Shown here: one piece after another, positions 26,184 to 34,847 of the stretch
Layout: each line of letters starts with the position of its first letter
Position numbering within the stretch: position 1 is the stretch's first letter
Source of the DNA: Chloroflexota bacterium
GTDB lineage: Bacteria > Chloroflexota > Anaerolineae > Aggregatilineales > Phototrophicaceae
Direction: 5' to 3'
Assembly (NCBI GenBank): GCA_028875245.1
Contig: JAPPEU010000084.1
Span: forward strand, 1 to 45,588
DNA: 45,588 nucleotides
Notes under the pieces: generated by a model
Told to the model about the DNA's origin: nothing
The model's input: the letters and a program-made list of their open reading frames with translations, nothing else
Database searches by the model: none
Made by a program: the position numbers and the translations under genes

Positions 26184-26935
26184 GCATCGAATTGAAAGAG
26201 GGAACAGCCGCCGTCGAGCGTGAGGATGCTGCCGGTCATGTAAGCCGTCTGCGGGCTTGCCAGGTAGACGACCGCGGCCGCAATCTCCTCCGGGCTGCCC
26301 GGCTCGACCAATGGAATCACCTTGGCGACGCGCGCGGCGTATTGCGGCTCCTCGCGCAACTGCCGCCCCGCCAGGCCGGCGTCCACAATGCCCGGGGCGA
26401 CCGCGTTGACCAGGATGCCCTGCGCCGCCAGCTCGCGCGCCATCTGCTTGACCAACATGTTGACGCCCGCCTTGCTGACCGTGTAGGCGGTGATATCGGG
26501 CCAAGGGATCGAGCCGACCCAGCTAGATGTCAAGATGATCCGGCCCTTAACGCCCTCCGCGACCATTCTGCGCGCCGCCGCCTGGCAGACGTTGAAGCAG
26601 CCGGTCAGGTTGATATCGAGGTGGTTCTGCCAGTTCTCACCGCTTAGCTCGAGGAAGGGCTGCGCCTCGACGATGCCGGCATTGGAGCAGACGATATCCA
26701 GCCCCTTCAATTCGGCGATCGCTTCATCCACCGCCGCCCGATCGCGCACGTCAACTTCGCGGTATTCCGCCGCCGAGTCATGCGCTCTGACGCGCTTAAT
26801 GGCGTCGGCAGCTTCCGCGCGCGGGACAATATCCCACATGACCGCATGCGCGCCGCTCTCCGCCAGCCGCCGCGCCATCGCGTTTCCCAAGTCCCCGGCC
26901 GCGCCAGTTACAACTGCCGTCTTGCCTTGCAGCAT
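26180..26935 (-). CDS. SDR-family NAD(P)-dependent oxidoreductase
   Basis: This 251-aa classical short-chain dehydrogenase has a cofactor loop TGAAGDLG (about 10-17), NAG near 88, a catalytic Ser in LTSSWVGS, and Tyr-x3-Lys in AYTVSKAG (about 153-157). The end, GSILTLDGGCSLF, fits the FabG-like group. The Asp after the second strand (MWDIVPRAEA) suggests NAD preference, by general family rule. The substrate is unknown. It lies 12 bp downstream of a Cys-repeat/HEACH gene and is probably cotranscribed with it. Confidence 0.86.
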   Translation of the reverse strand: MLQGKTAVVTGAAGDLGNAMARRLAESGAHAVMWDIVPRAEAADAIKRVRAHDSAAEYREVDVRDRAAVDEAIAELKGLDIVCSNAGIVEAQPFLELSGENWQNHLDINLTGCFNVCQAAARRMVAEGVKGRIILTSSWVGSIPWPDITAYTVSKAGVNMLVKQMARELAAQGILVNAVAPGIVDAGLAGRQLREEPQYAARVAKVIPLVEPGSPEEIAAAVVYLASPQTAYMTGSILTLDGGCSLFQFDA

Positions 26936-26947
26936 CGCTTTTGCTCC

Positions 26948-28009
26948 TTACCACCACCAGGTCGATGGATCATGAATGGTGGCGAGGGTTTCTCGATGTT
27001 CGTTCGCCCTCGGATCGTTGGGATCGATGGCCACATGGGCGGCAAGCTGCTTTTCCGTGCAGGCCCGCTCCCCTACCAAACCGCCCGACTCCAAGCCGGC
27101 TTGCTCGCGGTAGATGTGGCAGGCTTCATGAACCAGTATGCTGGCGGTGAAAACCAGATGTTCGTGGCGCGTAAATGCCGCCGGCCAGTGGTTGCCGTAA
27201 TGCAAATAAAATATGCCGGTTTTTGTATCGACATAGGTGTTTTCGTAACTGCCCGTTTGTACAATCCGATTGAGAACCTTGACGGTGTAATCATACCAGA
27301 AGCGAGCCCGGCGCCGCATCAACAGAAGCGATTCAACCATCTGATCCTTGAAACCAGCGCCGCCAACGATGGCGACGCCGACATCGCGGGACTCCGGCGG
27401 CGGTCCCGCAGGGTCGCAGCGATAATCCCTGAAAGCCTCCCAGCCGCGGATCCAATCCGCATCCGTCGCGCATTGCTGGTTGACATGGCAGCAGTTGTTC
27501 ACGCCCGCCGGAATCTGCTGCGGCGCAGGCGATGATTGCGCGGGGCCGGCGCATTGATTGCTTTGGTAAGCGCGATAACCGCGTTGCCACTCGTCATCGC
27601 TGCGGCATTGCCAGCCCGCGAAGCAGCAATTGTCGATAGTCGCCGGCGCGCCCGTCACACGCTGCGGCGATGTCGGTTGCGCGTTTGTCGTCCCGGCCGG
27701 GCATTCATTCCGCTGGAAAGCGTGATAGCCGTCCACCCAATCCCGGTTCGTCGCGCATTGGCGGTTCACGTAGCAGCAATTGTCGACCGGCTGGCCGGCC
27801 GGCGCCGAGACAGGCGCGGACACTGAGGCAACCGGCTGGCTGACGGGGCATTCGTTCCGCTGGAAGGCCTGATAGCCATCGGTCCATTCCTGGTCAGTAA
27901 CGCATTGCCGATTGACGAAACAGCAGTTGTCGATGTCAGTAGCAAGGAGCCGATGCCCGCCTAGAACGATGACAATAAGAACAGCGATGGCAAAAGCTCT
28001 GCCGATCAT
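26948..28009 (-). CDS. Secreted Cys-repeat protein with HEACH metalloprotease-like motif
   Basis: This 353-aa exported protein has an N-terminal hydrophobic segment (about 4-20). Four modules of about 30 residues follow, each like IDNCCFVNRQCVTDQEW then GYQAFQRNEC, joined by Pro/Ser/Ala linkers. The C-terminal domain carries LVHEACHIYREQ near 290 and ERACTEKQL 16 residues on. HEACH fits the HEXXH zinc motif and the later Glu could be the third ligand. GGAGGGG precedes ATG 28009. A paralog with three modules lies at 34848-35786. I do not recognise a named family; metalloprotease activity is inferred from the motif only. Confidence 0.7.
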   Translation of the reverse strand: MIGRAFAIAVLIVIVLGGHRLLATDIDNCCFVNRQCVTDQEWTDGYQAFQRNECPVSQPVASVSAPVSAPAGQPVDNCCYVNRQCATNRDWVDGYHAFQRNECPAGTTNAQPTSPQRVTGAPATIDNCCFAGWQCRSDDEWQRGYRAYQSNQCAGPAQSSPAPQQIPAGVNNCCHVNQQCATDADWIRGWEAFRDYRCDPAGPPPESRDVGVAIVGGAGFKDQMVESLLLMRRRARFWYDYTVKVLNRIVQTGSYENTYVDTKTGIFYLHYGNHWPAAFTRHEHLVFTASILVHEACHIYREQAGLESGGLVGERACTEKQLAAHVAIDPNDPRANEHRETLATIHDPSTWWW

Positions 28010-28170
28010 GGATCCCCTCCAATTTAGCGACTCCCGCGACAAATTTGCCTAAACCGCATCAGAATCTACAACAATTTTGGGTGGGGCGCAAATATTCAGG
28101 CGATCACGGCAATCTGTTACCGCGCGCTAGCGGGTGACACAAACGCCACTGGCAGGAGACAGAATTGCCC
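28010..28170. other. Intergenic, nothing recognised
   Basis: This is upstream of the Cys-repeat gene. No repeat, promoter or RNA could be supported here beyond the ribosome site at its left edge. Confidence 0.4.
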
Positions 28171-28269
28171 CTAGGCGATGAGGACGCGCAGCACCTGGCT
28201 GTGCAAATGCCGATTGCTCGCGATGATGCCATTGCCGCGCAAGGGCGGGCCGCCGTTCCAGGAGGTGAT
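28171..28269 (-). pseudogene. Second copy of the hisN 3' tail
   Basis: 32 codons plus TAG encode a tail beginning ITSWNGGPPLRGNGIIA, identical in protein to the end of hisN (29008-29763). Over 95 bp (28175-28269 against 29012-29106) I count two mismatches. Similarity stops abruptly at 28270. An accidental ATG at 28284 would give a 37-residue frame, MLQAVITSWNGG and onward, with no likely function. Confidence 0.92.
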
Positions 28270-28375
28270 TACCGCTTGAAGCATTCAGTCACATTGAAAC
28301 AAGCTTAGACTAATGCGCCGAAAGCTATGCCGGGGTTCTTGAACCCTGTGAACGGAACGAGGAGCATTCGAGCGG

Positions 28376-28537
28376 TTAGCGCTTTGAGGGCTTCACGCGG
28401 TTCGTTTGCGCTTGAGCCGACTTGGGAGGATCTTGCTTTATGGTCTGCGGCCGATCTTTGTGACTACTCGTTGCGGGCTTCTCGGAATTCGGACGAGTCG
28501 GGTTCTCGTACCAAATTAATTCGAGCTTGTCAGACAT
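28376..28537 (-). CDS. Small basic protein, hypothetical
   Basis: A 53-aa frame starts MSDKLELIWYENPTRP and continues as a Lys/Pro/Ser/Thr-rich, probably disordered tail ending VKPSKR. Its ATG overlaps the stop of the upstream small gene by 8 bp and GGAG lies about 10 nt before it, which suggests a coupled two-gene unit. No family is recognised. It lies inside the cassette between the two hisN tails. Confidence 0.42.
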   Translation of the reverse strand: MSDKLELIWYENPTRPNSEKPATSSHKDRPQTIKQDPPKSAQAQTNRVKPSKR

Positions 28538-28850
28538 TTTTCTTTCTCCGGGAACCATTCAGCACAATGTGAAATGACCCTACTTCAGACTTGTAGCCGT
28601 CATCATTGCTAAAATGAAACGAAAACGTGTATAAGCCATCTTCAGAATACCACAAGTGGCCTATTGGGATTACGTGAATCGCCCTCGTCGATATGCCTTT
28701 CGATCTTGGCTTTGGTTCATTGTACCACAATTGCATGCCATTTGGGTCTGTCAAGCTGATATGCAGTTTGTCCAAGAAATCGTGCACATACCATGCTGTC
28801 AGCAAGTATAGATTTCTGTCCAAGGGAACTTTGTAGACCGGCGCGCCCAA
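28530..28850 (-). CDS. Hypothetical protein, possibly the 3' part of a broken gene
   Basis: A 106-aa frame contains PVYKVPLDRNLYLLTAWYVH and SEDGLYTFSFHFSNDDGYK, alternating hydrophobic patterns that suggest a beta-sandwich. No family is recognised. It opens with TTG at 28850 without a clear ribosome site. The frame continues upstream for four codons to a TAG (28863-28865), and beyond it lies another open stretch in the same frame. Either the TTG is the true start, or a longer gene has been broken by one nonsense codon. The GC content is lower than that of its neighbours. Confidence 0.5.
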   Translation of the reverse strand: MGAPVYKVPLDRNLYLLTAWYVHDFLDKLHISLTDPNGMQLWYNEPKPRSKGISTRAIHVIPIGHLWYSEDGLYTFSFHFSNDDGYKSEVGSFHIVLNGSRRKKNV

Positions 28851-28862
28851 CTGAGAAACAAT

Positions 28863-28979
28863 CTACTCTGCCCGGATATCTATAGTATGTATCGTGACAG
28901 GGACAGCAATCATAGACTCGTCTATCGCGTCGGCATTTACTTGCAACTCCCAAGTTGCGGCAGACCATAGATGCTGCAT
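28863..28979 (-). pseudogene. Open frame ending in TAG, in frame with the next gene
   Basis: A 38-residue frame runs from ATG 28979 and ends TIHTIDIRAE at TAG. The following gene continues in the same frame with no shift. It is probably the 5' part of one gene carrying a nonsense codon, or a separate short peptide gene; I cannot distinguish these. Confidence 0.35.
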
Positions 28980-29007
28980 TTTATTTCCAGTCTTGATATA
29001 CAAGTAA

Positions 29008-29763
29008 TCAAGCGATGAGGACGCGCAGCACCTGGCTGTGCAGATGCCGATTGCTGGCGATGATGCCATTGCCGCGCAAGGGCGGGCCGCCGTTCCAGGA
29101 GGTGATGACGCCGCCGGCGCCTTCGATCACGGGGATCAAGGCGACGATATCCCAGAGATGCATGATGGGGTCGAGCATGATGTCGGCGTAGCCGGTCGCC
29201 AGCAGAAAATAACCGTGACAATCGCCCCAGGTGCGGTTGAAACTGGTCTTGCCCATCAGCTGCTGGAAGGCGATGCCGTTCTGATACTGGCCGACGTGGA
29301 TGAAATCGGTGTAAAGCATGACGGCGTCGCGCAGGCGCCGCGTATCGCGGACGCGCACAATCTCATCATTAAGCCGCGCCTCATCGCCGTCGCCAATTAG
29401 CAGGTGGCTCGTGACGGGATGATGGATCGCCCCGACGATGGGCTGCCCCGCTTTCATCAAGCCAATCAGCGTGCCGAAGAGGAAGGTGCCGCTGACAAAT
29501 GATTTGGTGCCATCGATCGGATCCAGCACCCATTGGTATTCAGCCCCATCGTTGTGAACGCCGAATTCCTCGCCGATGATGCCATGCTCGGGATATTCTT
29601 TCATGATCATCTCGCGCATGATTTCTTCCGCCTGGCGGTCGGCGATGGTCACGGGCGATTCGTCGGCTTTGGTCTCCACGGTGAAATCGCGGCGGAAGTA
29701 GCGCATGATGATATCGCCGCTGGCGCGGGCGAGCGCTTTGCTGAAATCTACAAACTCGCGCAT
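29008..29763 (-). CDS. hisN: Histidinol-phosphatase, inositol-monophosphatase type
   Basis: This 251-aa metal-dependent phosphatase should release phosphate from histidinol phosphate, the step before HisD. Metal sites are visible as GEEFG (about 65-69), DPIDGTKSFVSG (about 81-92) and WDIVALIPVIEGAGG (about 205-219). The gene starts 7 bp after the hisB stop, which supports histidinol-phosphatase over a general inositol phosphatase. Its 3' end is duplicated 840 bp downstream beyond a small cassette. Confidence 0.88.
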   Translation of the reverse strand: MREFVDFSKALARASGDIIMRYFRRDFTVETKADESPVTIADRQAEEIMREMIMKEYPEHGIIGEEFGVHNDGAEYQWVLDPIDGTKSFVSGTFLFGTLIGLMKAGQPIVGAIHHPVTSHLLIGDGDEARLNDEIVRVRDTRRLRDAVMLYTDFIHVGQYQNGIAFQQLMGKTSFNRTWGDCHGYFLLATGYADIMLDPIMHLWDIVALIPVIEGAGGVITSWNGGPPLRGNGIIASNRHLHSQVLRVLIA

Positions 29764-29770
29764 GACGACG

Positions 29771-30361
29771 TTACTCCGTCAATGTGCCTTTCGTGCTGGG
29801 GACCCCAATGCGAGCGGGATCAACCGCTACCGCTTGGGCCAGGGCGCGGCCGAAAGCTTTGAAAAGGGCCTCGGCTTTGTGATGATCGTTGCGGCCATAG
29901 AGTACCTGGCAATGCAGGTTCATCTTGGCCTGGGCGGCGATGGATTCAAAAGCGTGCGCGACCAAATCGCTAGGCATTTGCCCCAGAAGCGGCGACTGGA
30001 AGCCGGCCTCAATAACGGCATAAGGGCGGCCGCTTAAATCGATAACAGCGCGGGCCAGCGCCTCGTCCATGGGCACGTAGGCCGCGCCCATGCGCTGAAT
30101 GCCGCTGCGCGAGGCGAGCGCTTCGTCAATCGCCCGGCCCAGGCAGATGGCGATGTCTTCAATTGTGTGGTGGGCGTCAATGTGCAAGTCGCCGCTGGCC
30201 TGCACGCGCAGGTCGAACTTGCCATGATGGGCGATATGACCCAGCATGTGGTCGTAGAAGCCGATGCCGCTGTCGATATCGGCGGCGCCGGCGCCATCCA
30301 GGTTGAGGCTCAGCTCAATGGATGTTTCTTTCGTGTTGCGCTTGATTTCGGCTTTTCGCAC
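29771..30361 (-). CDS. hisB: Imidazoleglycerol-phosphate dehydratase
   Basis: This 196-aa monofunctional HisB dehydrates imidazoleglycerol phosphate in histidine synthesis. The start is GTG 30361 (product [16 protein letters not shown]), preceded by AGGAGAG; the longer frame is upstream DNA. Metal-binding motifs are [28 protein letters not shown] and VAHAFESIA, with [15 protein letters not shown] near the C-terminus. It is followed closely by hisN, but separated from hisC by a 713-bp repeat block. Confidence 0.94.
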   Translation of the reverse strand: MRKAEIKRNTKETSIELSLNLDGAGAADIDSGIGFYDHMLGHIAHHGKFDLRVQASGDLHIDAHHTIEDIAICLGRAIDEALASRSGIQRMGAAYVPMDEALARAVIDLSGRPYAVIEAGFQSPLLGQMPSDLVAHAFESIAAQAKMNLHCQVLYGRNDHHKAEALFKAFGRALAQAVAVDPARIGVPSTKGTLTE

Positions 30362-31074
30362 GCTCGTGAACTCTCTCCTCGCCTGAAAAGATAGCACAAA
30401 ATGACGGAGAGAACAGGGTACAGGCTTGAGGGCAGCGCGGGGCGTGAATTTGCAGACCGACGAATATGAGCATGGGTCACTGATTTTACCACCGAGGACA
30501 CCGAGAAAAACTGAGGGCGCCGAGGTAGGCCTGCTATCTTTTAACTTAACCCGCTAGATTCCATCTGCATTAATAGCGAAATCTGTAGGGTCGACTCGGT
30601 GAGTCGCCCGCAAAATTTAGGCTATCTTCGTGGGCGACACACAGCCGCGCGTAGACACTGCGGTCCTGTCGTCCCCACATTTTCCTTTATTTTCGTGGCG
30701 ATCGGCGCGAAATGATTTTGCTGCGATTGCCCTGTTGAAATCTTACTATTTAGAAGAACTGTAGACACACGCGCGACAATGCCGCCGCCCACGCAAAACA
30801 CCTTGCATCTCGGCGCGTTTCGCTCCCCTCTCTGACTCGTCGGGGAGGGGCCGGGGGTGGGGTTGACTGCCCGCAACGTAAATAGGAGCGTTTCGCTGAA
30901 ACGCCCGCAAAATGGAAACACTTATTTGGCTTTCTCCGCGCTCTCTGCGTCCTCTGTAGTTCATTTTTTTGCGGGACTTACTTGCACTCACTTCTGTGGA
31001 AAAGCTTTGGAAATCCGTTGCATTGCGCCGAGAAAGCAATGTGACAGCCAGCAGCGGACAAGCCTTTGGACTTG
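30362..31074. repeat. 713-bp repeat block interrupting the his operon
   Basis: The gap between hisC and hisB has no gene. In order it holds: a CTCTGTG repeat read on the minus strand (about 30487-30512, ACCGAGGACACCGAG); the AGATTCCATCTGCA segment (30550-30590); a palindrome at 30584-30609; the 110-bp repeat at 30756-30865; a GTTTC/GAAAC palindrome at 30885-30907; and a plus-strand copy of 'ctctctgcgtcctctgtagt' with a 'cacttctgtggaaaag' end to about 31010. Confidence 0.85.
30756..30865 (-). repeat. 110-bp repeat, copy 2 (GACGAGTCAGA core)
   Basis: This is the reverse complement of 17571-17680 with one mismatch in 110 positions. It is flanked on the same side by the TAGTAAGATTTCAA module, also found at 187-198. 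Confidence 0.92.
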
Positions 31075-32166
31075 TTATTGGAGGGCGCGCAGGACTTCCA
31101 GCAGGCGGTCGATTTGAGCGGGCAAGCCGGCGCTGATGCGGATGCAGTCATCGAGGCGCGCTTTGCGGTAGTAGCGGACGATGATGCCGGCGCGCGCCAA
31201 ACGATCGCGGAAGTCCAGCGCCGCCATGCCGCGGACGCGATTCAGCACAAAATTGGCCTGGCTGGGGTAGGGCGCTAGATATGGCAATTCGGCGAAGGCG
31301 GTTTCCAGCCGTTCCCGCTGTTGCACGAGCTGACGCGCGCGTTCAAGCAGATAGTCGACATCTTCAAGCGAAACGCGCGCCGCCAAATCGGCCGCCACAT
31401 TCACATTGTAGGGCTGCTTGATCTTCCACAGATGCGGCATCAATGCGCGCGGGAAGAGGCCATAGCCGATGCGCAAGCCCGCCAGCCCCGCCCACTTGCT
31501 CAGCGTGCGCAAGACAATCAGGTTGGGACGGTCCATGACCAGGGGCGCCAAACTCTCCCGCTCGGCAAATTCGATATAGGCTTCGTCAATGACGATCGTG
31601 GCGGGCATGTCGAGCAGCGCTTCAATTTCTTCCCGCGAGATGAGATCCCCGCTGGGGTTATTGGGCGAGCAGAGGAAAACCAGCTTGGCGTCCTGCCGCC
31701 TCACCGCCTCGCCTATTGCCTCAACATCGATGGAGAAATCGACGCGCCGGTAGACATCATGGACCCGCGCGTGATAGAGCGGCGCATTGAAACTGTACAT
31801 GGCGAAGGTCGGCGGCGTATTGATGATGACATCGCCCGGTTCAATGAACAGCTGCAAGACGAGCTCAATGAGTTCGTCGGCGCCGGCGCCACAGAGTATC
31901 TGCTCCGCCGGAACGCCGGTGTAATCGGCCAGCAAGTCGCGCAGCCGTCCCGCTTCCGGATCGGGATAAACGTGCATGTTGGGCAGCTCCGCCAGCGCCT
32001 CGATGACCCGCGGCGAGGGCCCGAAGGGGTTTTCGTTGGCATCGAGCTTGATCAGCTTGTCGGCGTCGATGCCGAGCCGCTCGGCGAATACATCGAGCGA
32101 GGTGGTGGGCGTGTAGGCGTCCATGGACTCGATATCGCGGCGGATGCGAACTTTTTCCTGCGCCAT
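31075..32166 (-). CDS. hisC: Histidinol-phosphate aminotransferase
   Basis: This 363-aa class I/II aminotransferase is PLP-dependent. KLDANENPFGPSP near residue 40 and YPDPEAGRLRDLLA near 70 are HisC-type. The cofactor region includes CSPNNPSGDL and the aldimine lysine in LRTLSKWAGLAGLRIGYG; FVLNRV and IRISAGLP follow. ATG 32166 lies 4 bp beyond the hisD stop, so the pair is coupled. The longer frame (to 32223) overlaps hisD and is rejected. Confidence 0.94.
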   Translation of the reverse strand: MAQEKVRIRRDIESMDAYTPTTSLDVFAERLGIDADKLIKLDANENPFGPSPRVIEALAELPNMHVYPDPEAGRLRDLLADYTGVPAEQILCGAGADELIELVLQLFIEPGDVIINTPPTFAMYSFNAPLYHARVHDVYRRVDFSIDVEAIGEAVRRQDAKLVFLCSPNNPSGDLISREEIEALLDMPATIVIDEAYIEFAERESLAPLVMDRPNLIVLRTLSKWAGLAGLRIGYGLFPRALMPHLWKIKQPYNVNVAADLAARVSLEDVDYLLERARQLVQQRERLETAFAELPYLAPYPSQANFVLNRVRGMAALDFRDRLARAGIIVRYYRKARLDDCIRISAGLPAQIDRLLEVLRALQ

Positions 32167-32170
32167 GCTG

Positions 32171-33514
32171 CTACTGCTCCCTCCGTCTCGCGGCGGCGGC
32201 ATGGGCATCCAGCGATTCGGCATGTGCCAGCAGCTGCGCGGGCCCGCTCAAGGCGGCGGCGCCTTCGGGGCTGAGCGCGACAAGGCTGGTGATTTTGACG
32301 AAATTGAGCAGATTCAAGGGGGAGGCGAAGCGGGCTGTGCCGCCGGTCGGCATGACGTGGCTGGGCCCGGCGACATAATCGCCCAGGACTTCAAAAGAGT
32401 GTTCGCCCAGGAAGACGCCGCCAGCATTGCGCACTTGGCCGATCCAGGACCAGGGCTCGTCGACCAGCAGGCAGAGATGCTCGGCGGCGTATTCGTTGGC
32501 CAGTTCAAATGCCTGCTCCAGATCGGCTGTGACGACGGCGCCGCTGCGCTTGGCCAGCGCGCCCTGGATGATGCCGCGCCGTTTGAGATTGCCCAGCTGT
32601 CGGCTTATCTCGCTCCCGACGGCGGCGGCCTGTTCGCGGCTTGGCGTCAGCAATATCGCCGAGGCCAGCACATCGTGTTCCGCCTGCGCCAGCAGATCGG
32701 CGGCGGCCAGCGACGGGTCGGCGCTTTCGTCGGCGATGACGATGGTTTCGGTGGGCCCCAGCAGGCCGTCAATGCCGACATCGCCATAAACCTGCTGTTT
32801 GGCGAGGGTGACGAAGAGATTGCCGGCGCCAACGATGGCGGCGACGCGCGGAATGCTCTCGCTGCCATAAGCCATGCCCGCGATCGCTTGCGCCCCGCCC
32901 ACACGGTACACAGCTTTCACGCCGGCGATTTCGGCCGCCGCCAGGATCGTTGGATGAATATCTGCGCCGCCGCTGCCGGGTGGCGTACAGACGATGATTT
33001 CAGGGACACCGGCCACAGCCGCGGGAATGACGCTCATCAACAGCGATGAAGGCAGGGGCGCCGTCCCGCCGGGCACATATACGCCGACCGAGTCCAGCGG
33101 TCGGATCAATTGTCCCAGCGACCCGCCTTCAGCGGCATCAATCCAACTGCTGAGCGGTTGCTTCTGGTGGAAGGCGCGGATGCGTTCGGCCGCGAGCTCG
33201 AGGGCGCTCCGCAATTCGGGCGCTAAACCTTGCAGGGCCGTCTTCATCTCCCCGGGCGCCACCGGCAGGCTCTGCGTTTCCACGCCGTCGATTCTGCGGT
33301 TCCACTCGAGGATCGCGCCATCGCCGCGCTCGCGGACGCTGCCGATGATGCGGCGGACAGCTTCCTCCGGCATGACGCGCTCGCCAAACAGTTCAAGCAA
33401 GCGCTCGGCGACATGGTCTGGAACCGAATAATCACGTAGCGAGTGGCGCTTGAGGATGCTCGCCCGCGCCTCGTCGATATCGGTAAATATGCGCCAGTCG
33501 GCTTTGACGCTCAT
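32171..33514 (-). CDS. hisD: Histidinol dehydrogenase
   Basis: This 447-aa zinc enzyme oxidises histidinol to histidine with NAD. Motifs seen are [54 protein letters not shown] and [15 protein letters not shown], and near the end [23 protein letters not shown] lies about 9 nt before the ATG. It is the first gene of the visible hisD-hisC-hisB-hisN run; other his genes are outside the window. Confidence 0.95.
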   Translation of the reverse strand: MSVKADWRIFTDIDEARASILKRHSLRDYSVPDHVAERLLELFGERVMPEEAVRRIIGSVRERGDGAILEWNRRIDGVETQSLPVAPGEMKTALQGLAPELRSALELAAERIRAFHQKQPLSSWIDAAEGGSLGQLIRPLDSVGVYVPGGTAPLPSSLLMSVIPAAVAGVPEIIVCTPPGSGGADIHPTILAAAEIAGVKAVYRVGGAQAIAGMAYGSESIPRVAAIVGAGNLFVTLAKQQVYGDVGIDGLLGPTETIVIADESADPSLAAADLLAQAEHDVLASAILLTPSREQAAAVGSEISRQLGNLKRRGIIQGALAKRSGAVVTADLEQAFELANEYAAEHLCLLVDEPWSWIGQVRNAGGVFLGEHSFEVLGDYVAGPSHVMPTGGTARFASPLNLLNFVKITSLVALSPEGAAALSGPAQLLAHAESLDAHAAAARRREQ

Positions 33515-33869
33515 GAAGGGTCCTCAGACTGAATCAAGTGCTTGGGGATTGTATCAGCTTGGCGCGGATTCTCAATTGGGAGCAAGCGCCGCCGTGTTGC
33601 CCCTGCCTGTCTTTTCCTGCGCTGAAAGTTTAGGGGCACCTCGCTGGGACGCCCGCTAGTGCAGTCGGATTCTTGTAGGCCTTGTCCCATGCCGTGTCTG
33701 CGGGCGAGCGAGCCACCTCGGCAGTGTATCGAATTCGGTTGAAATTAGGTAAATTGCATCCACCTAGCGGTCTGTAGGGGCGAGCCTTGGCTCGCCCTAC
33801 AGATGACATTTACATGACAAGCCGCCGCTTTGCATGAAGATTCGCTACCCGCCTGTGGCTTAATCGGGC
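33515..33869. other. Intergenic region with a partial MITE-like element
   Basis: There is no gene between the PfkB kinase gene and hisD. Position 33723 starts a copy of the element seen at 24125, and a strong hairpin lies at 33772-33802. The rest shows only a weak palindrome remnant near 33630. Confidence 0.65.
33723..33802 (+). mobile_element. MITE-like element, left part only
   Basis: The first 75 bp match 24125-24199 with five mismatches, beginning AGTGTATCGAATTCGGTTGA. The element ends in a hairpin CTGTAGGGGCGAGCC-TT-GGCTCGCCCTACAG with one bulged base. No right terminal repeat was found before the kinase gene. Confidence 0.75.
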
Positions 33870-34844
33870 TTAAGTCATTGTCTCCAGGAGGTCCCGCACA
33901 TCGCTGAGAGGCGCGAGCGTCTTGGTCGTGCCGGCGAATTGGCACATCAGGCTGCCGGCGGCCGCGCCCCACTTGACAGCTTCCCCCAGTGGCAAGCCTT
34001 GCAGCAAGCCGTATGCCAGGCCGGACTTAAAGACATCGCCCGCGCCGGTTGTATCGACGGGCTTGACCGCCGGCGGCCTGACCAGCTCCCGTGTTCCGCT
34101 GCGCGAGAAGATCTCGATGTCCCCGGCCGCATTGCTTACGATCACATCGCAGTTGCCAGCGCTCATCAAGGCGGCCGCCAAATCTGACGCATTGCTTGCC
34201 GGATGCTTGTTGCGCACGATGTCGGCGGAGATGACCAGCACATCAATCAGAGGCAGAAGCGCATGATCCGGCTCGTAGATGTCATTGATCATGACCGGTA
34301 TATCCCGTTCGGCGGCCAGTTCCGCCGCCCGCAGACGCAGCGGCGTTGGGCCGGACATATCGAGATTCAGCAGCTTGACGCCCTCGAACATCTGGGGCGA
34401 TGGCGCTGTCATGCGCACTTCCTCAGGCCAGTGCGTGATGAAGCTGCGCTCGCCATCAGGCGTGACCAGGCATTGGCAGCGCGGCGTACGATAGCCGGCA
34501 TGGCGGGCGATGTAGCGCGTATCGAGCAGCGGCTGTTCGGCGAGCAATTCTCTCACGACATCGCCCGGTCGGTCATCACCAAGGTCGTGCCCGGCCAGGC
34601 GCGTGGGCAGGCCCCAGTTCGCCAGCCACATGGCGCTGTTCGCCGCCGCGCCGCCGATGTTCTCAAAGTCCTCCGAGCACCAGGCGGAGAGCGCCATGGT
34701 CGGCAGCCGGTTGAGCGCGACATAGATATCGAGGTCGATTTCGCCATAACAGAGGATTTGCGCTTGCCCCATGTGCTTGTCCGCGCGCCCAGGCAGACGC
34801 GAAATGCCGCCCTTGCCCGGCGCCCCATAATCCGCTTTCTTCAT
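33870..34844 (-). CDS. PfkB-family carbohydrate kinase
   Basis: This 324-aa ribokinase-fold sugar or nucleoside kinase shows the N-terminal PfkB region as CYGEIDLDIYVALNRLP with GGAAANSAMWLANWG. The C-terminal signature DTTGAGDVFKSGLAYG (about 265-280) carries the catalytic Asp. The start may be ATG 34844, 3 bp after the preceding stop, or the internal ATG 34772 at MGQAQIL. Its place at the end of a block with two ADP-ribosylglycohydrolase-family genes and a sugar importer suggests it phosphorylates the sugar they release. The substrate is not identifiable from sequence. Confidence 0.85.
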   Translation of the reverse strand: MKKADYGAPGKGGISRLPGRADKHMGQAQILCYGEIDLDIYVALNRLPTMALSAWCSEDFENIGGAAANSAMWLANWGLPTRLAGHDLGDDRPGDVVRELLAEQPLLDTRYIARHAGYRTPRCQCLVTPDGERSFITHWPEEVRMTAPSPQMFEGVKLLNLDMSGPTPLRLRAAELAAERDIPVMINDIYEPDHALLPLIDVLVISADIVRNKHPASNASDLAAALMSAGNCDVIVSNAAGDIEIFSRSGTRELVRPPAVKPVDTTGAGDVFKSGLAYGLLQGLPLGEAVKWGAAAGSLMCQFAGTTKTLAPLSDVRDLLETMT

Positions 34845-34847
34845 CGT

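Noticed and set aside
17571..33802. CRISPR array
   Set aside because: Repeats are scattered, of several families and orientations, and not regularly spaced; no cas genes are present.
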